From positions 1 to 17,161 of the forward strand of contig JBFKFP010000050.1 of NCBI GenBank assembly GCA_041618535.1: a DNA stretch of 17,161 nt, given 5' to 3'. The stretch is from SHLJ01 sp041618535. Its GTDB lineage: Bacteria; Bacteroidota; Bacteroidia; Flavobacteriales; Flavobacteriaceae. This document shows, piece by piece, positions 6,382-14,312 of this stretch (its first letter is position 1; the number at the start of each line of letters is the position of its first letter). The notes beneath the pieces are model-generated. The model saw only the letters and a program-made list of their open reading frames with translations, did not search any database and was not told where the DNA came from. A program made the position numbers and the translations under genes.

Positions 6382-7047
6382 ATGAGAAGAGTCTACGTCT
6401 ATATCGGAATGTTTTTTTTGTTGACGAGCGCACTTCCAGCACAAAATAAAATGCTTGGTAAGGTGATGAACTTCAATGATGAAGCCATTGCAAATGCCAT
6501 GGTTTATCTGGATGGCCAGAAAACAGGGATCACGACCAATGAAAGAGGTTATTTTGAAGCAGATATCCCGGAAGGAACTAAGGTTATACAGGTCCTGTCT
6601 GAAGAATACGGGCTGATCACCACGGAATATACGGGAAGCAGCAAAATGAATTTTGTTTATCTGAATTACGAAACCGACGCAGAGGAGGCCAAAAAAGCCA
6701 GCATAGGTTATGGCAATGTGGCCAGGAAAGACCTGACTTACAGTATTCAGTATCTCGATATTGGGGATCGTGACCAGGTAAAGGGTTTCAACAATATTTA
6801 CGACCTGATTCGAAATCGGGTCCCGGGTGTGCTGGTTACCGACGACAACCGGATATATATTCGTGGAAAGAGTTCTCTCCAGGCTTATTCTGATCCACTA
6901 TTTGTAGTTGACGGAACAATTGTCCCTGCAATTGATTATATCCTGCCTTCAGAGGTCAAGAATATAGACGTTCTGAAAGATGTGGCTACCTCTATATATG
7001 GGTCCCGGGCAACGAATGGAGTTATACTCATCACCTTAAAGCAGTAG
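6382..7047 (+). CDS. Plug-only TonB-receptor-like secreted protein (no barrel)
   Basis: A 221-residue protein. A signal peptide (about 1-20, MRRVYVYIGMFFLLTSALPA) precedes a carboxypeptidase-D regulatory-like domain (about 22-95, GKVMNFNDEAIANAMVYLDG with the TNERGYFEADIP strand). A TonB plug domain follows (about 115-221), with RNRVPGVLV, IYIRGKSSLQAYSDPLFVVDG and the SusC-type end VLKDVATSIYGSRATNGVIL. In SusC/RagA receptors a 22-strand beta-barrel follows this point; here the gene stops at ILITLKQ. No barrel-coding sequence follows: the next frame is an unrelated enzyme. It is either a retained stand-alone plug family or a relic of a receptor. The intact frame and likely promoter favour a functional short protein. 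No TonB box was recognised. Confidence 0.9.
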   Translation: MRRVYVYIGMFFLLTSALPAQNKMLGKVMNFNDEAIANAMVYLDGQKTGITTNERGYFEADIPEGTKVIQVLSEEYGLITTEYTGSSKMNFVYLNYETDAEEAKKASIGYGNVARKDLTYSIQYLDIGDRDQVKGFNNIYDLIRNRVPGVLVTDDNRIYIRGKSSLQAYSDPLFVVDGTIVPAIDYILPSEVKNIDVLKDVATSIYGSRATNGVILITLKQ

Positions 7048-7050
7048 TTC

Positions 7051-7704
7051 TTGTTTATTCACCGGCATCCTTATCCACCATTTATCCAATCTGAAACTGA
7101 AAGGCTGATAGTAGGAACCTTGCCACCTCCTCGATTTTCGACAGGTGCATTAGAGGATAACGACGTGGATTTCTGTTACGGCAGTCATCATAATTCCTTA
7201 TGGAAATATATAGATGCCATCTATGGACTGAATTTGAGGTATGATAATTCAACCCTCGCGATAGAAGAACGAAAAAATTTCCTGATCGATAAAAAGATCG
7301 GAATCTTTGATATAGTAGAGCGATGTACTCGTGATCAGGTTGATGCATCTGACCTGGGCATGAAAGATGTCGAGCTCAGGGATCTGTTGGGTAATCTGGA
7401 GGAATACCGCAATGTCAAATTATTGATGTTCATCGGTGGAAGGTCTAAAAACGGACCTGAATATTTCTTCAGGAAGCATGCCCGTGAATATGGCATTAAA
7501 TTGGTTCCGGTTTCTGAAATATCACCAAAGCAGTATTCTTTCCGCATTGGAGACAGGGAGATCAGGACTGTTTCGCTTATCTCTTCCTCCGGAGCGGCCA
7601 ATATCAGTATTGCAAGCAGTTCAGCATATAAAAAGATCAAACTTGAACAACCGAATTTTACACCTTTTGATTACCGGGTGATGCAGTACAGGGAATTTCT
7701 TTGA
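7051..7704 (+). CDS. Uracil-DNA glycosylase-fold (MUG-like) protein
   Basis: A 217-residue protein of the uracil-DNA-glycosylase superfamily, recognised by an N-terminal RLIVGTLPPPRF segment in the place of motif 1 (GxxPG-like) and a C-terminal SLISSSGAANISI in the place of motif 2 (SPSG-like). Between them are FCYGSHHNSLW, GIFDIVERCTRDQVDASD and LMFIGGRSKNGPEYF. Such proteins flip out and excise uracil or other damaged pyrimidines, but activity is not proven here because the motifs are divergent. No ATG lies near the N-terminus; the likely start is TTG at 7051, and the conserved HPYPPF follows at once. The start is one codon past the TAG of the plug gene and in the same frame, so expression is probably by translational coupling. 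Confidence 0.82.
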   Translation: MFIHRHPYPPFIQSETERLIVGTLPPPRFSTGALEDNDVDFCYGSHHNSLWKYIDAIYGLNLRYDNSTLAIEERKNFLIDKKIGIFDIVERCTRDQVDASDLGMKDVELRDLLGNLEEYRNVKLLMFIGGRSKNGPEYFFRKHAREYGIKLVPVSEISPKQYSFRIGDREIRTVSLISSSGAANISIASSSAYKKIKLEQPNFTPFDYRVMQYREFL

Positions 7705-7798
7705 GTAGATCTTTTCAATGAAATCACGGAATTTTAAATTCTGGCTGATAAGGAATTTAACAGAGGCCTGATGTAAAAAATTTTCGGAGGCAGAAAAT

Positions 7799-8335
7799 TC
7801 AATCGGACGGGGCCCTGTGATCAAAACTGTATATCCGGCTCATCAACCACTTATCTTCTTTTAAAATCCACAGGGTGCAGTATTTGGCGCTGCTCGTCAG
7901 GTATTCAGGTTTATCGTTGGGCTCCTTGGCATAAAACCTATGTTCAGCCATTAAAATAGCTGCATATAAAGCCCCATTCTCATACATTGGAAATACCTGT
8001 GTAGTGCCTGGTACAAGCTCTCTTCTCGCCTTGTAGGACAGCTTGCCCAGCCCGCTCATACCATTTATGAAGTCGGTTTTGTTATATGTGGCTCCGGCCT
8101 GGTCATGGTAGAATTCAATATCATCTACCGCGAGTTCCCGGAGAATGTCCATATTCAATTGATTGTAAGACTGTTCAAACATTAAACTGTCCAGTGATTT
8201 CAGGACGCTGTAAAGGGAATCTGAGGTTTCAGAATGATCGGTTATTTCCAATCGGCCATGGATGGACTGATCTGGCTTTTCATTACAAGAAAATGCGATT
8301 ACCACAAACAGGACTAAAGTGAAAACCGGCTTCAT
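7799..8335 (-). CDS. NTF2/SnoaL-like lipoprotein
   Basis: A 178-residue protein with a type II signal peptide, MKPVFTLVLFVVIAFSC, lipobox AFSC and lipidated C17. The mature part has a DSLYSVLKSLDSLMFEQSYNQLNMDILRELAVDDIEFYHDQAGATYNKTDFINGM helix-strand pattern and a C-terminal YCTLWILKEDKWLMSRIYSFDH strand. This is typical of the DUF4440/SnoaL branch of the NTF2-like cone fold, which can bind small ligands or act as an isomerase. The function cannot be predicted. ATG start at nt 8335, 29 nt after the esterase stop, in the same direction, so it may share that transcript. A 94-nt gap separates its stop from the converging glycosylase-like gene; no strong terminator was seen in it. Confidence 0.8.
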   Translation of the reverse strand: MKPVFTLVLFVVIAFSCNEKPDQSIHGRLEITDHSETSDSLYSVLKSLDSLMFEQSYNQLNMDILRELAVDDIEFYHDQAGATYNKTDFINGMSGLGKLSYKARRELVPGTTQVFPMYENGALYAAILMAEHRFYAKEPNDKPEYLTSSAKYCTLWILKEDKWLMSRIYSFDHRAPSD

Positions 8336-8364
8336 TTTTTGATAATTGTATTTGAATTATTGAT

Positions 8365-9174
8365 TTATCGGGGATTCTGGCCTTTGCTTTTTGAGAACAG
8401 CCAACTCATCAGGCCAGGCTCTTCAAAGGCCCTGGTCCAGCTTTCGTGACCAATATTTTCATACAGCGATATCCTGACATCAGCACTTCTGTTTTTCAGG
8501 GCATCATAAATATTTTCAGAGGCTTTAGCTGGAATAATATCATCATTCAGCCCGTGAAAGATCCACCAGCTCGTACGTTTTAAACGTCTTGCGGTGTTAG
8601 GATGCGCCCCTCCGCAAATTGCAAACGCCGCAGCGAACATTCTAGGATTTCGGGAGACCAATTCGAAAGTACCCATTCCGCCCATCGACAGTCCTCCAAC
8701 ATAAATACGCTGTTTGTCTATCCTGAATTTCTTGTGCAGTGATTTTATCAGATTTTCTACCCGGTCTAATTGAACATTTTCTTTATGCCGGGTTGGAAAG
8801 GTCACGGTCTGATCAGTGCCTTCAGAGCTATATTCAGCGTTATTCCAGGACTCTCCTGTCTCACATTGCGGAAATACAACAAAAGCAGGGTATTTATTTC
8901 TTATTGAATCCGCTTGAAAGAATGAAGCTCCGTGCTTAAGCTGAAGCGAATTGTCATTACCTCGTTCTCCCGAACCGTGCAGGAATATGATCAGGGGATA
9001 TGATTTGTCAACTTTATAATCCTTCGGGAAAAGCATCCGGTAAGGTAAAGTGTCATTGTTTTCTATGAACAAATGTTTTTCATAAAGCTCATAAGATTGG
9101 CCGTAGATCGCGGTAAATGCTAACCCGATTAAGATGGCGATAAATGAGGCTAATGGTCTGTAAGAAAGGGACAT
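8365..9174 (-). CDS. Secreted alpha/beta-hydrolase (esterase/PHB-depolymerase-like)
   Basis: A 269-residue exported serine hydrolase. A signal peptide (about 1-26, ending TAIYGQ) is followed by an alpha/beta-hydrolase core. Visible are the oxyanion-region LIIFLHGSGERG (61-72), the nucleophile elbow GLSMGG (S163), the acid region HGLNDDIIP (D211 or D212), and the catalytic-His motif IGHESW (H243). This layout is that of the prolyl-oligopeptidase-like/carboxylesterase group to which feruloyl and acetyl esterases belong. The substrate is unknown. The start is set at the ATG at 9174; the frame extends to a TTG at 9198, but that adds residues ahead of the signal peptide. It lies 31 nt downstream of the SIMPL gene, same strand. 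Confidence 0.87.
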   Translation of the reverse strand: MSLSYRPLASFIAILIGLAFTAIYGQSYELYEKHLFIENNDTLPYRMLFPKDYKVDKSYPLIIFLHGSGERGNDNSLQLKHGASFFQADSIRNKYPAFVVFPQCETGESWNNAEYSSEGTDQTVTFPTRHKENVQLDRVENLIKSLHKKFRIDKQRIYVGGLSMGGMGTFELVSRNPRMFAAAFAICGGAHPNTARRLKRTSWWIFHGLNDDIIPAKASENIYDALKNRSADVRISLYENIGHESWTRAFEEPGLMSWLFSKSKGQNPR

Positions 9175-9205
9175 GTAAAATTTTTTAGCAAAACACAATT
9201 TACAA

Positions 9206-9934
9206 CTATTTTACACGATAAGTAAGTTTAATCGTAATAGAAGCTGTTTTTGCCTTAGAAGCTGTATTGTATGCGCCGCCCCATGAATAGTCTTCATTGC
9301 TGTTCTGCCCGGTGATCTGGAAAATTCCCATTCTTGCCATTTGCAGTTCCCCCAGCTTCGTACCCGAATTCTTCGCGATCTGCTCTGCTCTTAGACGAGC
9401 ATTTTCTGTTGCGCTGGAGATCATTTCGATTTTCAGATCATCCAGTTTGGTGTAATAATATCGGGGAGACAGGGAATAGAGCTGTATGCCCTTGTTAAGC
9501 AGTTCGGTTACTTCTCTTGAAATCTTCTCAACCTTACTTACCTCTTTGGAATCGATCTGAACCATTTGGCTGAGGGTGTAGCCGGTGAATTCCTCTCCGA
9601 TATATTGGCCGCTACTGGTATAATTCTGCCTCATGTTGCGGCTTGTTTTTACCGCGTTGAAAACAATTACACTGTCCGGAAGACCTTTCGAGACCAGATA
9701 ACTCCTGATAGCGTTTTTATCGTTTTCCAGGTCTGTATATGCTTGTTTAAGGTCGCTGTTATCTCTGGTAAACCTCGCTTCCCATACTATAAGATCGGAA
9801 AGGAAATCGGTTTGCCCCAGACCGGTAACCGAGATGGTCCCCTGAGTTTTATTCCTGTTGATGACCGCCTGGCCCAGAATCAGGGATGAAGCAATGATGG
9901 CGATAGCAAAGACGATTGCACTGAGGTGTTTCAT
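9206..9934 (-). CDS. SIMPL-domain (DUF541) periplasmic/secreted protein
   Basis: A 242-residue protein. An N-terminal hydrophobic segment (about 5-22, SAIVFAIAIIASSLILGQ) acts as signal peptide or anchor. A SIMPL/DUF541 domain follows, with ISVTGLGQTDFLSDLIVWEARF, the central FTGYTLSQMVQIDSKEVSKVEKI, and the C-terminal half with ATENARLRAEQIAKNSGTKLGEL and ASITIKLTYRVK. This is the usual order for the family, which includes E. coli YggE (oxidative-stress protection) and BP26. Its biochemical role is unknown. The ATG at nt 9934 is 24 nt from the trpA stop, with no terminator seen, so it may be read through from the trp operon. It is not a tryptophan-synthesis gene. Confidence 0.88.
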   Translation of the reverse strand: MKHLSAIVFAIAIIASSLILGQAVINRNKTQGTISVTGLGQTDFLSDLIVWEARFTRDNSDLKQAYTDLENDKNAIRSYLVSKGLPDSVIVFNAVKTSRNMRQNYTSSGQYIGEEFTGYTLSQMVQIDSKEVSKVEKISREVTELLNKGIQLYSLSPRYYYTKLDDLKIEMISSATENARLRAEQIAKNSGTKLGELQMARMGIFQITGQNSNEDYSWGGAYNTASKAKTASITIKLTYRVK

Positions 9935-9958
9935 GGTAATAATTACTAAAGTCCGTAT

Positions 9959-10723
9959 TTATCGAATAGATTTTATGAAGCCATCTATTCCCGCAAGACC
10001 ATTTTCCTCGAGCGCCTTTATGAAGGCGCTCCCTATTATCGCTCCCTTGGCAAACCTTGTTGCTGCATCGAAGGTCTCCTGGTTGCTGATCCCAAAACCG
10101 ACAATCTGCGGATTTCTGAGCTTCATATCAGATATACGCCTGAAATAGGATTCCTGGACTTCACCAAAGCCCGATTTCGCACCGGTTGTGCTTGCGCTGC
10201 TAACCATGTATATAAAGCCCCTTGAGACTGAATCAATAAATCTGATGCGTTCTTCCTGTGTTTGAGGGGTGATTAAGAAGGTGTTCAGTAATCCATATGA
10301 ATCGAATATTTCTTTATACTCTTCATGAAAAACATCAACAGGAAGATCAGGAATGATCAGTCCGTCAATACCAACTTCCTTACACTTTCCGCAAAAGGAT
10401 TCAACACCGAATTGTAGCATCGGGTTGAAGTAGCCCATTATTACCAGGGGGATTTCCACCTCCTTACGAATGTCTTTTAGTTGTTCGAACAGCTTTTCAG
10501 TGCTCATGCCATTTTTAAGAGCCCGGGTTGAGCTGGCCTGGATCGTCGGACCGTCGGCAAGAGGATCGCTGAACGGTAGCCCGATCTCGATCATGTCAAC
10601 ACCGCTGTTTTCCAGGATCTTAATTATATCGGCAGTATCATTTAACCGCGGAAACCCAGCGGTAAAATAAACCGAAAGTAACTTCCCCTCTTTGGAAAGG
10701 GCTTTATGAATTCTGTTTGTCAT
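9959..10723 (-). CDS. trpA: Tryptophan synthase alpha subunit
   Basis: A 254-residue TIM barrel that cleaves indole-3-glycerol phosphate to indole and glyceraldehyde-3-phosphate and passes indole through a tunnel to TrpB. The signature VDMIEIGLPFSDPLADGPTIQ contains catalytic E46 and D57, spaced 11 apart as are E49 and D60 in E. coli. Also seen: FITPQTQEERI, FIYMVSSASTTGAKSGF (loop 6 region) and the phosphate-binding VGFGIS. The preferred start is the ATG at 10723, which shares one base with the trpB stop (TGATG). A GTG one codon upstream would add one residue. This is the last trp gene. No terminator follows before the SIMPL gene. Confidence 0.98.
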   Translation of the reverse strand: MTNRIHKALSKEGKLLSVYFTAGFPRLNDTADIIKILENSGVDMIEIGLPFSDPLADGPTIQASSTRALKNGMSTEKLFEQLKDIRKEVEIPLVIMGYFNPMLQFGVESFCGKCKEVGIDGLIIPDLPVDVFHEEYKEIFDSYGLLNTFLITPQTQEERIRFIDSVSRGFIYMVSSASTTGAKSGFGEVQESYFRRISDMKLRNPQIVGFGISNQETFDAATRFAKGAIIGSAFIKALEENGLAGIDGFIKSIR

Positions 10724-11904
10724 CACAATTTGAAATAATCAATATAGGTTTCGAGGTCCTTGTCTCCGCGTCCCGAGAGATTCACTACAACTATTTCATT
10801 TTCTTTAAATGGGCGTTTTTCAAAAACTGCCAGTGAGTGGGAGGTTTCAATCGCCGGAATTATCCCCTCCAATTGGCATAACTCAAGACCTGCACGCATG
10901 GCGTCATCATCGGTAATACTTATAAATTCGGCCCGACCACTTCTGTAAAGATGCGCGTGCAACGGACCAACTCCCGGGTAATCCAAGCCTGCTGAAATGG
11001 AGTAAGGCTCTGTGATCTGTCCGTCGGAGGTCTGCATCAAAAGGGTTTTGCTTCCGTGAATAATACCCATTTTTCCGAGTACGGATGTCGCTGCGCTTTC
11101 ACCTGAATGAATGCCCTTGCCTGCAGCTTCTACCGCTATAAGACCCACTTCTTCCTGGTCGAGATAATGATAGAAAGCCCCGGCAGCATTGCTGCCACCT
11201 CCAACGCATGCCAGGACATAGTCCGGTTTTTTTGTGCCCTCTTTTTCCAATAATTGGGATTGAATTTCTTCTGAAACAACAGCCTGAAAACGAGCAACCA
11301 TATCGGGATATGGATGCGGTCCGACTACGCTTCCAATAATGTAATGGGTATTCTCGGGGTTGTTGATCCAGTCGCGGATAGCTTCATTTGTAGCATCTTT
11401 CAGGGTTTTGCTGCCCGATGTAGCAGGGATTACCTTCGCCCCAAGCATCTTCATCCTTGCCACGTTCGGTGCCTGTCTCGCGATATCTACCTCACCCATA
11501 TAAACAACACATTCAACACCCATCAATGCACAGACGGTAGCGGTTGCAACACCGTGCTGTCCTGCGCCGGTCTCTGCTATTATCCTCTTTTTGCCTAACC
11601 TTTGCGCCATCAGGATCTGACCGATCGTATTGTTAACCTTGTGTGCCCCGGTATGATTAAGGTCCTCTCTCTTCAGATAAATTTTGGTTCTGTATCGTTC
11701 TGAGAGTCGTTTTGCAAAATAAAGCGGTGATGGTCTGCCAACATAATCCCTTAGCAGCTGATCGAATTCAGCTTTAAACGACGGATCCTCCATAATCCTG
11801 AGGTAGTTCTTCCGAAGTTCCTCCACATTCGGATACAGCATCTCAGGAATAAATGCTCCTCCAAATTCACCGTAATAACCTCTTTCATCTACATGATAAC
11901 TCAT
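10723..11904 (-). CDS. trpB: Tryptophan synthase beta subunit
   Basis: A 393-residue PLP enzyme that condenses indole with L-serine to give L-tryptophan. The PLP lysine is K89 in LNHTGAHKVNNT. The phosphate-binding loop is CVGGGSNAAGAFY, and the N-terminal GEFGGAFIPEML matches the alpha-interface region of TrpB1. Further conserved blocks are AETGAGQHGVATATVCAL, SVVGPHPYPDMVARFQ and GLDYPGVGPLHAHL. This is the canonical TrpB1 type that partners TrpA, not the longer TrpB2. Start ATG at nt 11904 overlaps the trpF stop as ATGA, and its own TGA overlaps the trpA start, so translation is likely coupled on both sides. Confidence 0.99.
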   Translation of the reverse strand: MSYHVDERGYYGEFGGAFIPEMLYPNVEELRKNYLRIMEDPSFKAEFDQLLRDYVGRPSPLYFAKRLSERYRTKIYLKREDLNHTGAHKVNNTIGQILMAQRLGKKRIIAETGAGQHGVATATVCALMGVECVVYMGEVDIARQAPNVARMKMLGAKVIPATSGSKTLKDATNEAIRDWINNPENTHYIIGSVVGPHPYPDMVARFQAVVSEEIQSQLLEKEGTKKPDYVLACVGGGSNAAGAFYHYLDQEEVGLIAVEAAGKGIHSGESAATSVLGKMGIIHGSKTLLMQTSDGQITEPYSISAGLDYPGVGPLHAHLYRSGRAEFISITDDDAMRAGLELCQLEGIIPAIETSHSLAVFEKRPFKENEIVVVNLSGRGDKDLETYIDYFKL

Positions 11905-12536
11905 AATGATTCTATAAAGTGCTTTAATTTTTTTACATTCTTCAATCCGGGCTTTTCCTCAAAACCACTGTTGACATCAACTGCATAACAAAATTCGGCA
12001 AGACCGGATTTTGTAAATTTCTCGAGTTCTTCAACCGATTCAGGGCCAATTCCCCCACTTAGAAAGAAGGGTTTTTGTAAGTTATAATTCTCTAGCAGCC
12101 TCCAATCGAAAACCACACCATTTCCACCTGGTAATTCCCCTTTTGCATCGAATAAAAAGTAGTCGCAACAATTTTCATACTGCATAAGAGCATCAAAATC
12201 GAAGCCGGGGTAAACAGCGAATGCCTTGATGATCTCGACATCTCTTGAGTAACCTTCAGAATTTATTTCAGATCGCAGGGCCTCACAATATTCAGGTGAC
12301 TCATGCCCGTGTAGCTGCACTGCATTCAGTTGATGACTATGGATCATTTGGCAAATATTGTTGCGTTCAGCATTGACAAAAACACCAACACGTTTCAAAT
12401 CAATTGAACCCGGAATGCTGCCTTCAAAAAACCTTGATGATGGTTCATAGAAAATAAATCCAAGATAGTCCGGTCGTAATGTGGCAACCTCCATCATATT
12501 CCCGGGATATTTCATTCCACAGATCTTAACTCTCAT
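11901..12536 (-). CDS. trpF: Phosphoribosylanthranilate isomerase
   Basis: A 211-residue TIM barrel that carries out the Amadori rearrangement of N-(5'-phosphoribosyl)anthranilate to CdRP. The N-terminal VKICGM holds the catalytic cysteine (C6). DYLGFIFYEPSSRFF, AVQLHGHES and YFLFDAK (D130, the probable general acid) follow. The phosphate-binding end is PFFLSGGIGPESV and AVDVNSGFEEKPGLKN. It is a separate protein here, unlike the trpCF fusion of enterobacteria. ATG at nt 12536, overlapping the last 11 nt of trpC; its TGA overlaps the trpB start by 4 nt. Confidence 0.97.
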   Translation of the reverse strand: MRVKICGMKYPGNMMEVATLRPDYLGFIFYEPSSRFFEGSIPGSIDLKRVGVFVNAERNNICQMIHSHQLNAVQLHGHESPEYCEALRSEINSEGYSRDVEIIKAFAVYPGFDFDALMQYENCCDYFLFDAKGELPGGNGVVFDWRLLENYNLQKPFFLSGGIGPESVEELEKFTKSGLAEFCYAVDVNSGFEEKPGLKNVKKLKHFIESL

Positions 12537-13317
12537 GGCCCAGTTCTTTTAAAAATTTCTTCAATTCGTAACCCGGATCATCTCTTTTCATAAATGATTC
12601 CCCAATGAGGAAACCACTGAATCCATAGGAGCTGAGAGCCCTGATATCTCCAGCGGAATGAATGCCACTTTCGGATATCCTAACAACAGAACCTGAAATT
12701 TCCCCACTCAATTTTTTACTCGTTTCAAGGTTCACCTCAAATGTCTTCAAATTCCTGTTGTTAACACCTATCATATCGACATCAATGTGCTTGTTGTTTT
12801 CCAATTCCTCCCGATTATGAATTTCGAGCAGGGTCTCCATACCGAGTTCATGAGCCAGATTATTCAGGCTTTCAATCCTGAGCGGATCCAGCATTGCTGC
12901 AATAAGAAGGATCACATCGGCTCCATAGGCCTTTGCCTCATGAACCTGATAAGGATGATAGATAAAATCCTTTCTGAGGATTGGGATTGAACAAGAGGAT
13001 CTGGCAAGCAGCAAGTCATCTATAGACCCTCCGAAAAAGGTATTATCGGTAAGTACAGATATGCCCGTTGCTCCTGCAGTTTCGTATCCACTTGTAACTT
13101 CGTTGATCTTGGCCGTGCTATTGATCACCGAGCGGGAAGGTGAGCGGCGCTTGAATTCGGCAATAATTCCAATTCGTACTCTTTTCAGGGGCTCAGACAG
13201 CGACAATGGCTCTCTCTGGTAGAGGGGAAACCGCATAAGATCTGCGGTGGAAATCAATGCCTGTTTGAGCCTGACCTCTGTTTTTTTATGTTCGAAAATA
13301 GTCTTCAGAATGCTCAT
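12526..13317 (-). CDS. trpC: Indole-3-glycerol-phosphate synthase
   Basis: A 263-residue TIM barrel that closes the indole ring by decarboxylation and dehydration of CdRP. It has the substrate-binding IAEFKRRSPS (E53 and K55 region), TDNTFFGGS, ILRKDFIYHPYQ (catalytic lysine block), IGVNNRNLKTFEVNLETS and VRISESGI motifs, all in family order. The N-terminal MSILKTIFEHKKTEV is the usual lead helix. Start ATG at nt 13317 overlaps the trpD stop (ATGA), and the 3' end shares 11 nt with trpF. A monofunctional enzyme of normal length. Confidence 0.98.
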   Translation of the reverse strand: MSILKTIFEHKKTEVRLKQALISTADLMRFPLYQREPLSLSEPLKRVRIGIIAEFKRRSPSRSVINSTAKINEVTSGYETAGATGISVLTDNTFFGGSIDDLLLARSSCSIPILRKDFIYHPYQVHEAKAYGADVILLIAAMLDPLRIESLNNLAHELGMETLLEIHNREELENNKHIDVDMIGVNNRNLKTFEVNLETSKKLSGEISGSVVRISESGIHSAGDIRALSSYGFSGFLIGESFMKRDDPGYELKKFLKELGHES

Positions 13318-14312
13318 CGGCTTAGTTCGATTAGGGTGTTCAACGATCTTAGTGCCTCTCCCGATATCAATGATTCACGGGCTCTCTCAAATCCTGTTCT
13401 GTGATCGGTCTGTTCGGCTGTAGCAATAGCGAGGCCTGCATTTGCGCAGACAACGTTATTTTGCTCAGCGCTGCCATTGCCGTTCAGTACATTCATAAAT
13501 ATCTCTGCTGATTCCTCTATGGTTCCTCCACCAAAAATGGATTCAGGTTCAACGGTTTCCACGCCCAGGTCATCTGGTGAGAAAATGATCTCGAAAGAAT
13601 TGGAAATAACCTTGGTATCCCCTGTAAGAGAGATCTCGTCATAACCGTCCAATGCATGCACAATAGCGTAATTTTTATCTGTATCCTGGTAAAGATATCC
13701 ATAAAGCCTTAGCAGCTCCAGGTTGAATACTCCTACCATTTGATTTGTTGGAAAGGCTGGATTGACCATTGGTCCCAGCATGTTGAAAAATGTTTTTATC
13801 CCGAGTTCGCGCCTGATAGGAGCCACATTTTTCATAGCGGGATGGAACAATGGTGCATGCAGTACACAAATCCCGGCTTTATCGATGCAACGCTTCAGAA
13901 AATCCTGGTCATTTCTGAAAGCTACCCCCAAATGCTCCATCACATTCGAAGATCCGCATGCCGAGGATACCCCGTAATTTCCATGCTTAGCTACCTTGAT
14001 GCCCGCCCCTGCAGCCACAAAAGATGACAGGGTAGAAATGTTGAAGGTATCCTTGCCGTCTCCTCCTGTTCCGCACAGATCAATCGCATTAAATTCTTTC
14101 AGGTCTATATGGATGCACAATTCAAGCAATGCTTCCCTGAAACCCTTTAATTCATCCAATGTAATACTGCGCATCATGTAAACGGTAAGAAAGGATGCGA
14201 TCTGACTCTGATTGAATTCACCATTTGAAATCCTGACCAAAACATCCCTGGCCTCGGCTTGGGAGATGCTCTCATAATTGATCAGCCTGTTTAATATATT
14301 TTTCATGCTCAT
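13314..14312 (-). CDS. trpD: Anthranilate phosphoribosyltransferase
   Basis: A 332-residue enzyme that transfers phosphoribose from PRPP to anthranilate. It has the PRPP-binding DLCGTGGDGKDTFNIST (78-94; GTGGDG at 81-86), KHGNYGVSSACGSSNVMEHLG (109-129), the anthranilate-contact region HPAMKNVAPIRRELGIKTFFNMLGP, and the DEISLTG motif that binds metal in this family. It is not fused to trpG, unlike E. coli TrpGD. The start is the ATG at 14312, overlapping the trpG stop as ATGA; a second ATG two codons on is an alternative. Its TGA overlaps the trpC start in the same way. Confidence 0.98.
   Translation of the reverse strand: MSMKNILNRLINYESISQAEARDVLVRISNGEFNQSQIASFLTVYMMRSITLDELKGFREALLELCIHIDLKEFNAIDLCGTGGDGKDTFNISTLSSFVAAGAGIKVAKHGNYGVSSACGSSNVMEHLGVAFRNDQDFLKRCIDKAGICVLHAPLFHPAMKNVAPIRRELGIKTFFNMLGPMVNPAFPTNQMVGVFNLELLRLYGYLYQDTDKNYAIVHALDGYDEISLTGDTKVISNSFEIIFSPDDLGVETVEPESIFGGGTIEESAEIFMNVLNGNGSAEQNNVVCANAGLAIATAEQTDHRTGFERARESLISGEALRSLNTLIELSR

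Noticed and set aside
7731..7800. Possible terminator between the glycosylase-like gene and the NTF2-like lipoprotein
   Set aside because: Only weak A/T-rich inverted repeats (GAATTTT with AAAATTC) widely spaced, with no GC stem and U tract.
9175..9198. TTG start of the esterase at nt 9198
   Set aside because: It only adds eight residues ahead of a good signal peptide; the ATG at 9174 gives a normal secreted protein.
9566..10148. Plus-strand open frames opposite the SIMPL gene and trpA
   Set aside because: Antisense to conserved coding sequence, low-quality composition and no family resemblance.
13740..14027. Plus-strand open frames inside trpD
   Set aside because: Shadow frames opposite a well-conserved enzyme, with no recognisable motifs or start signals.
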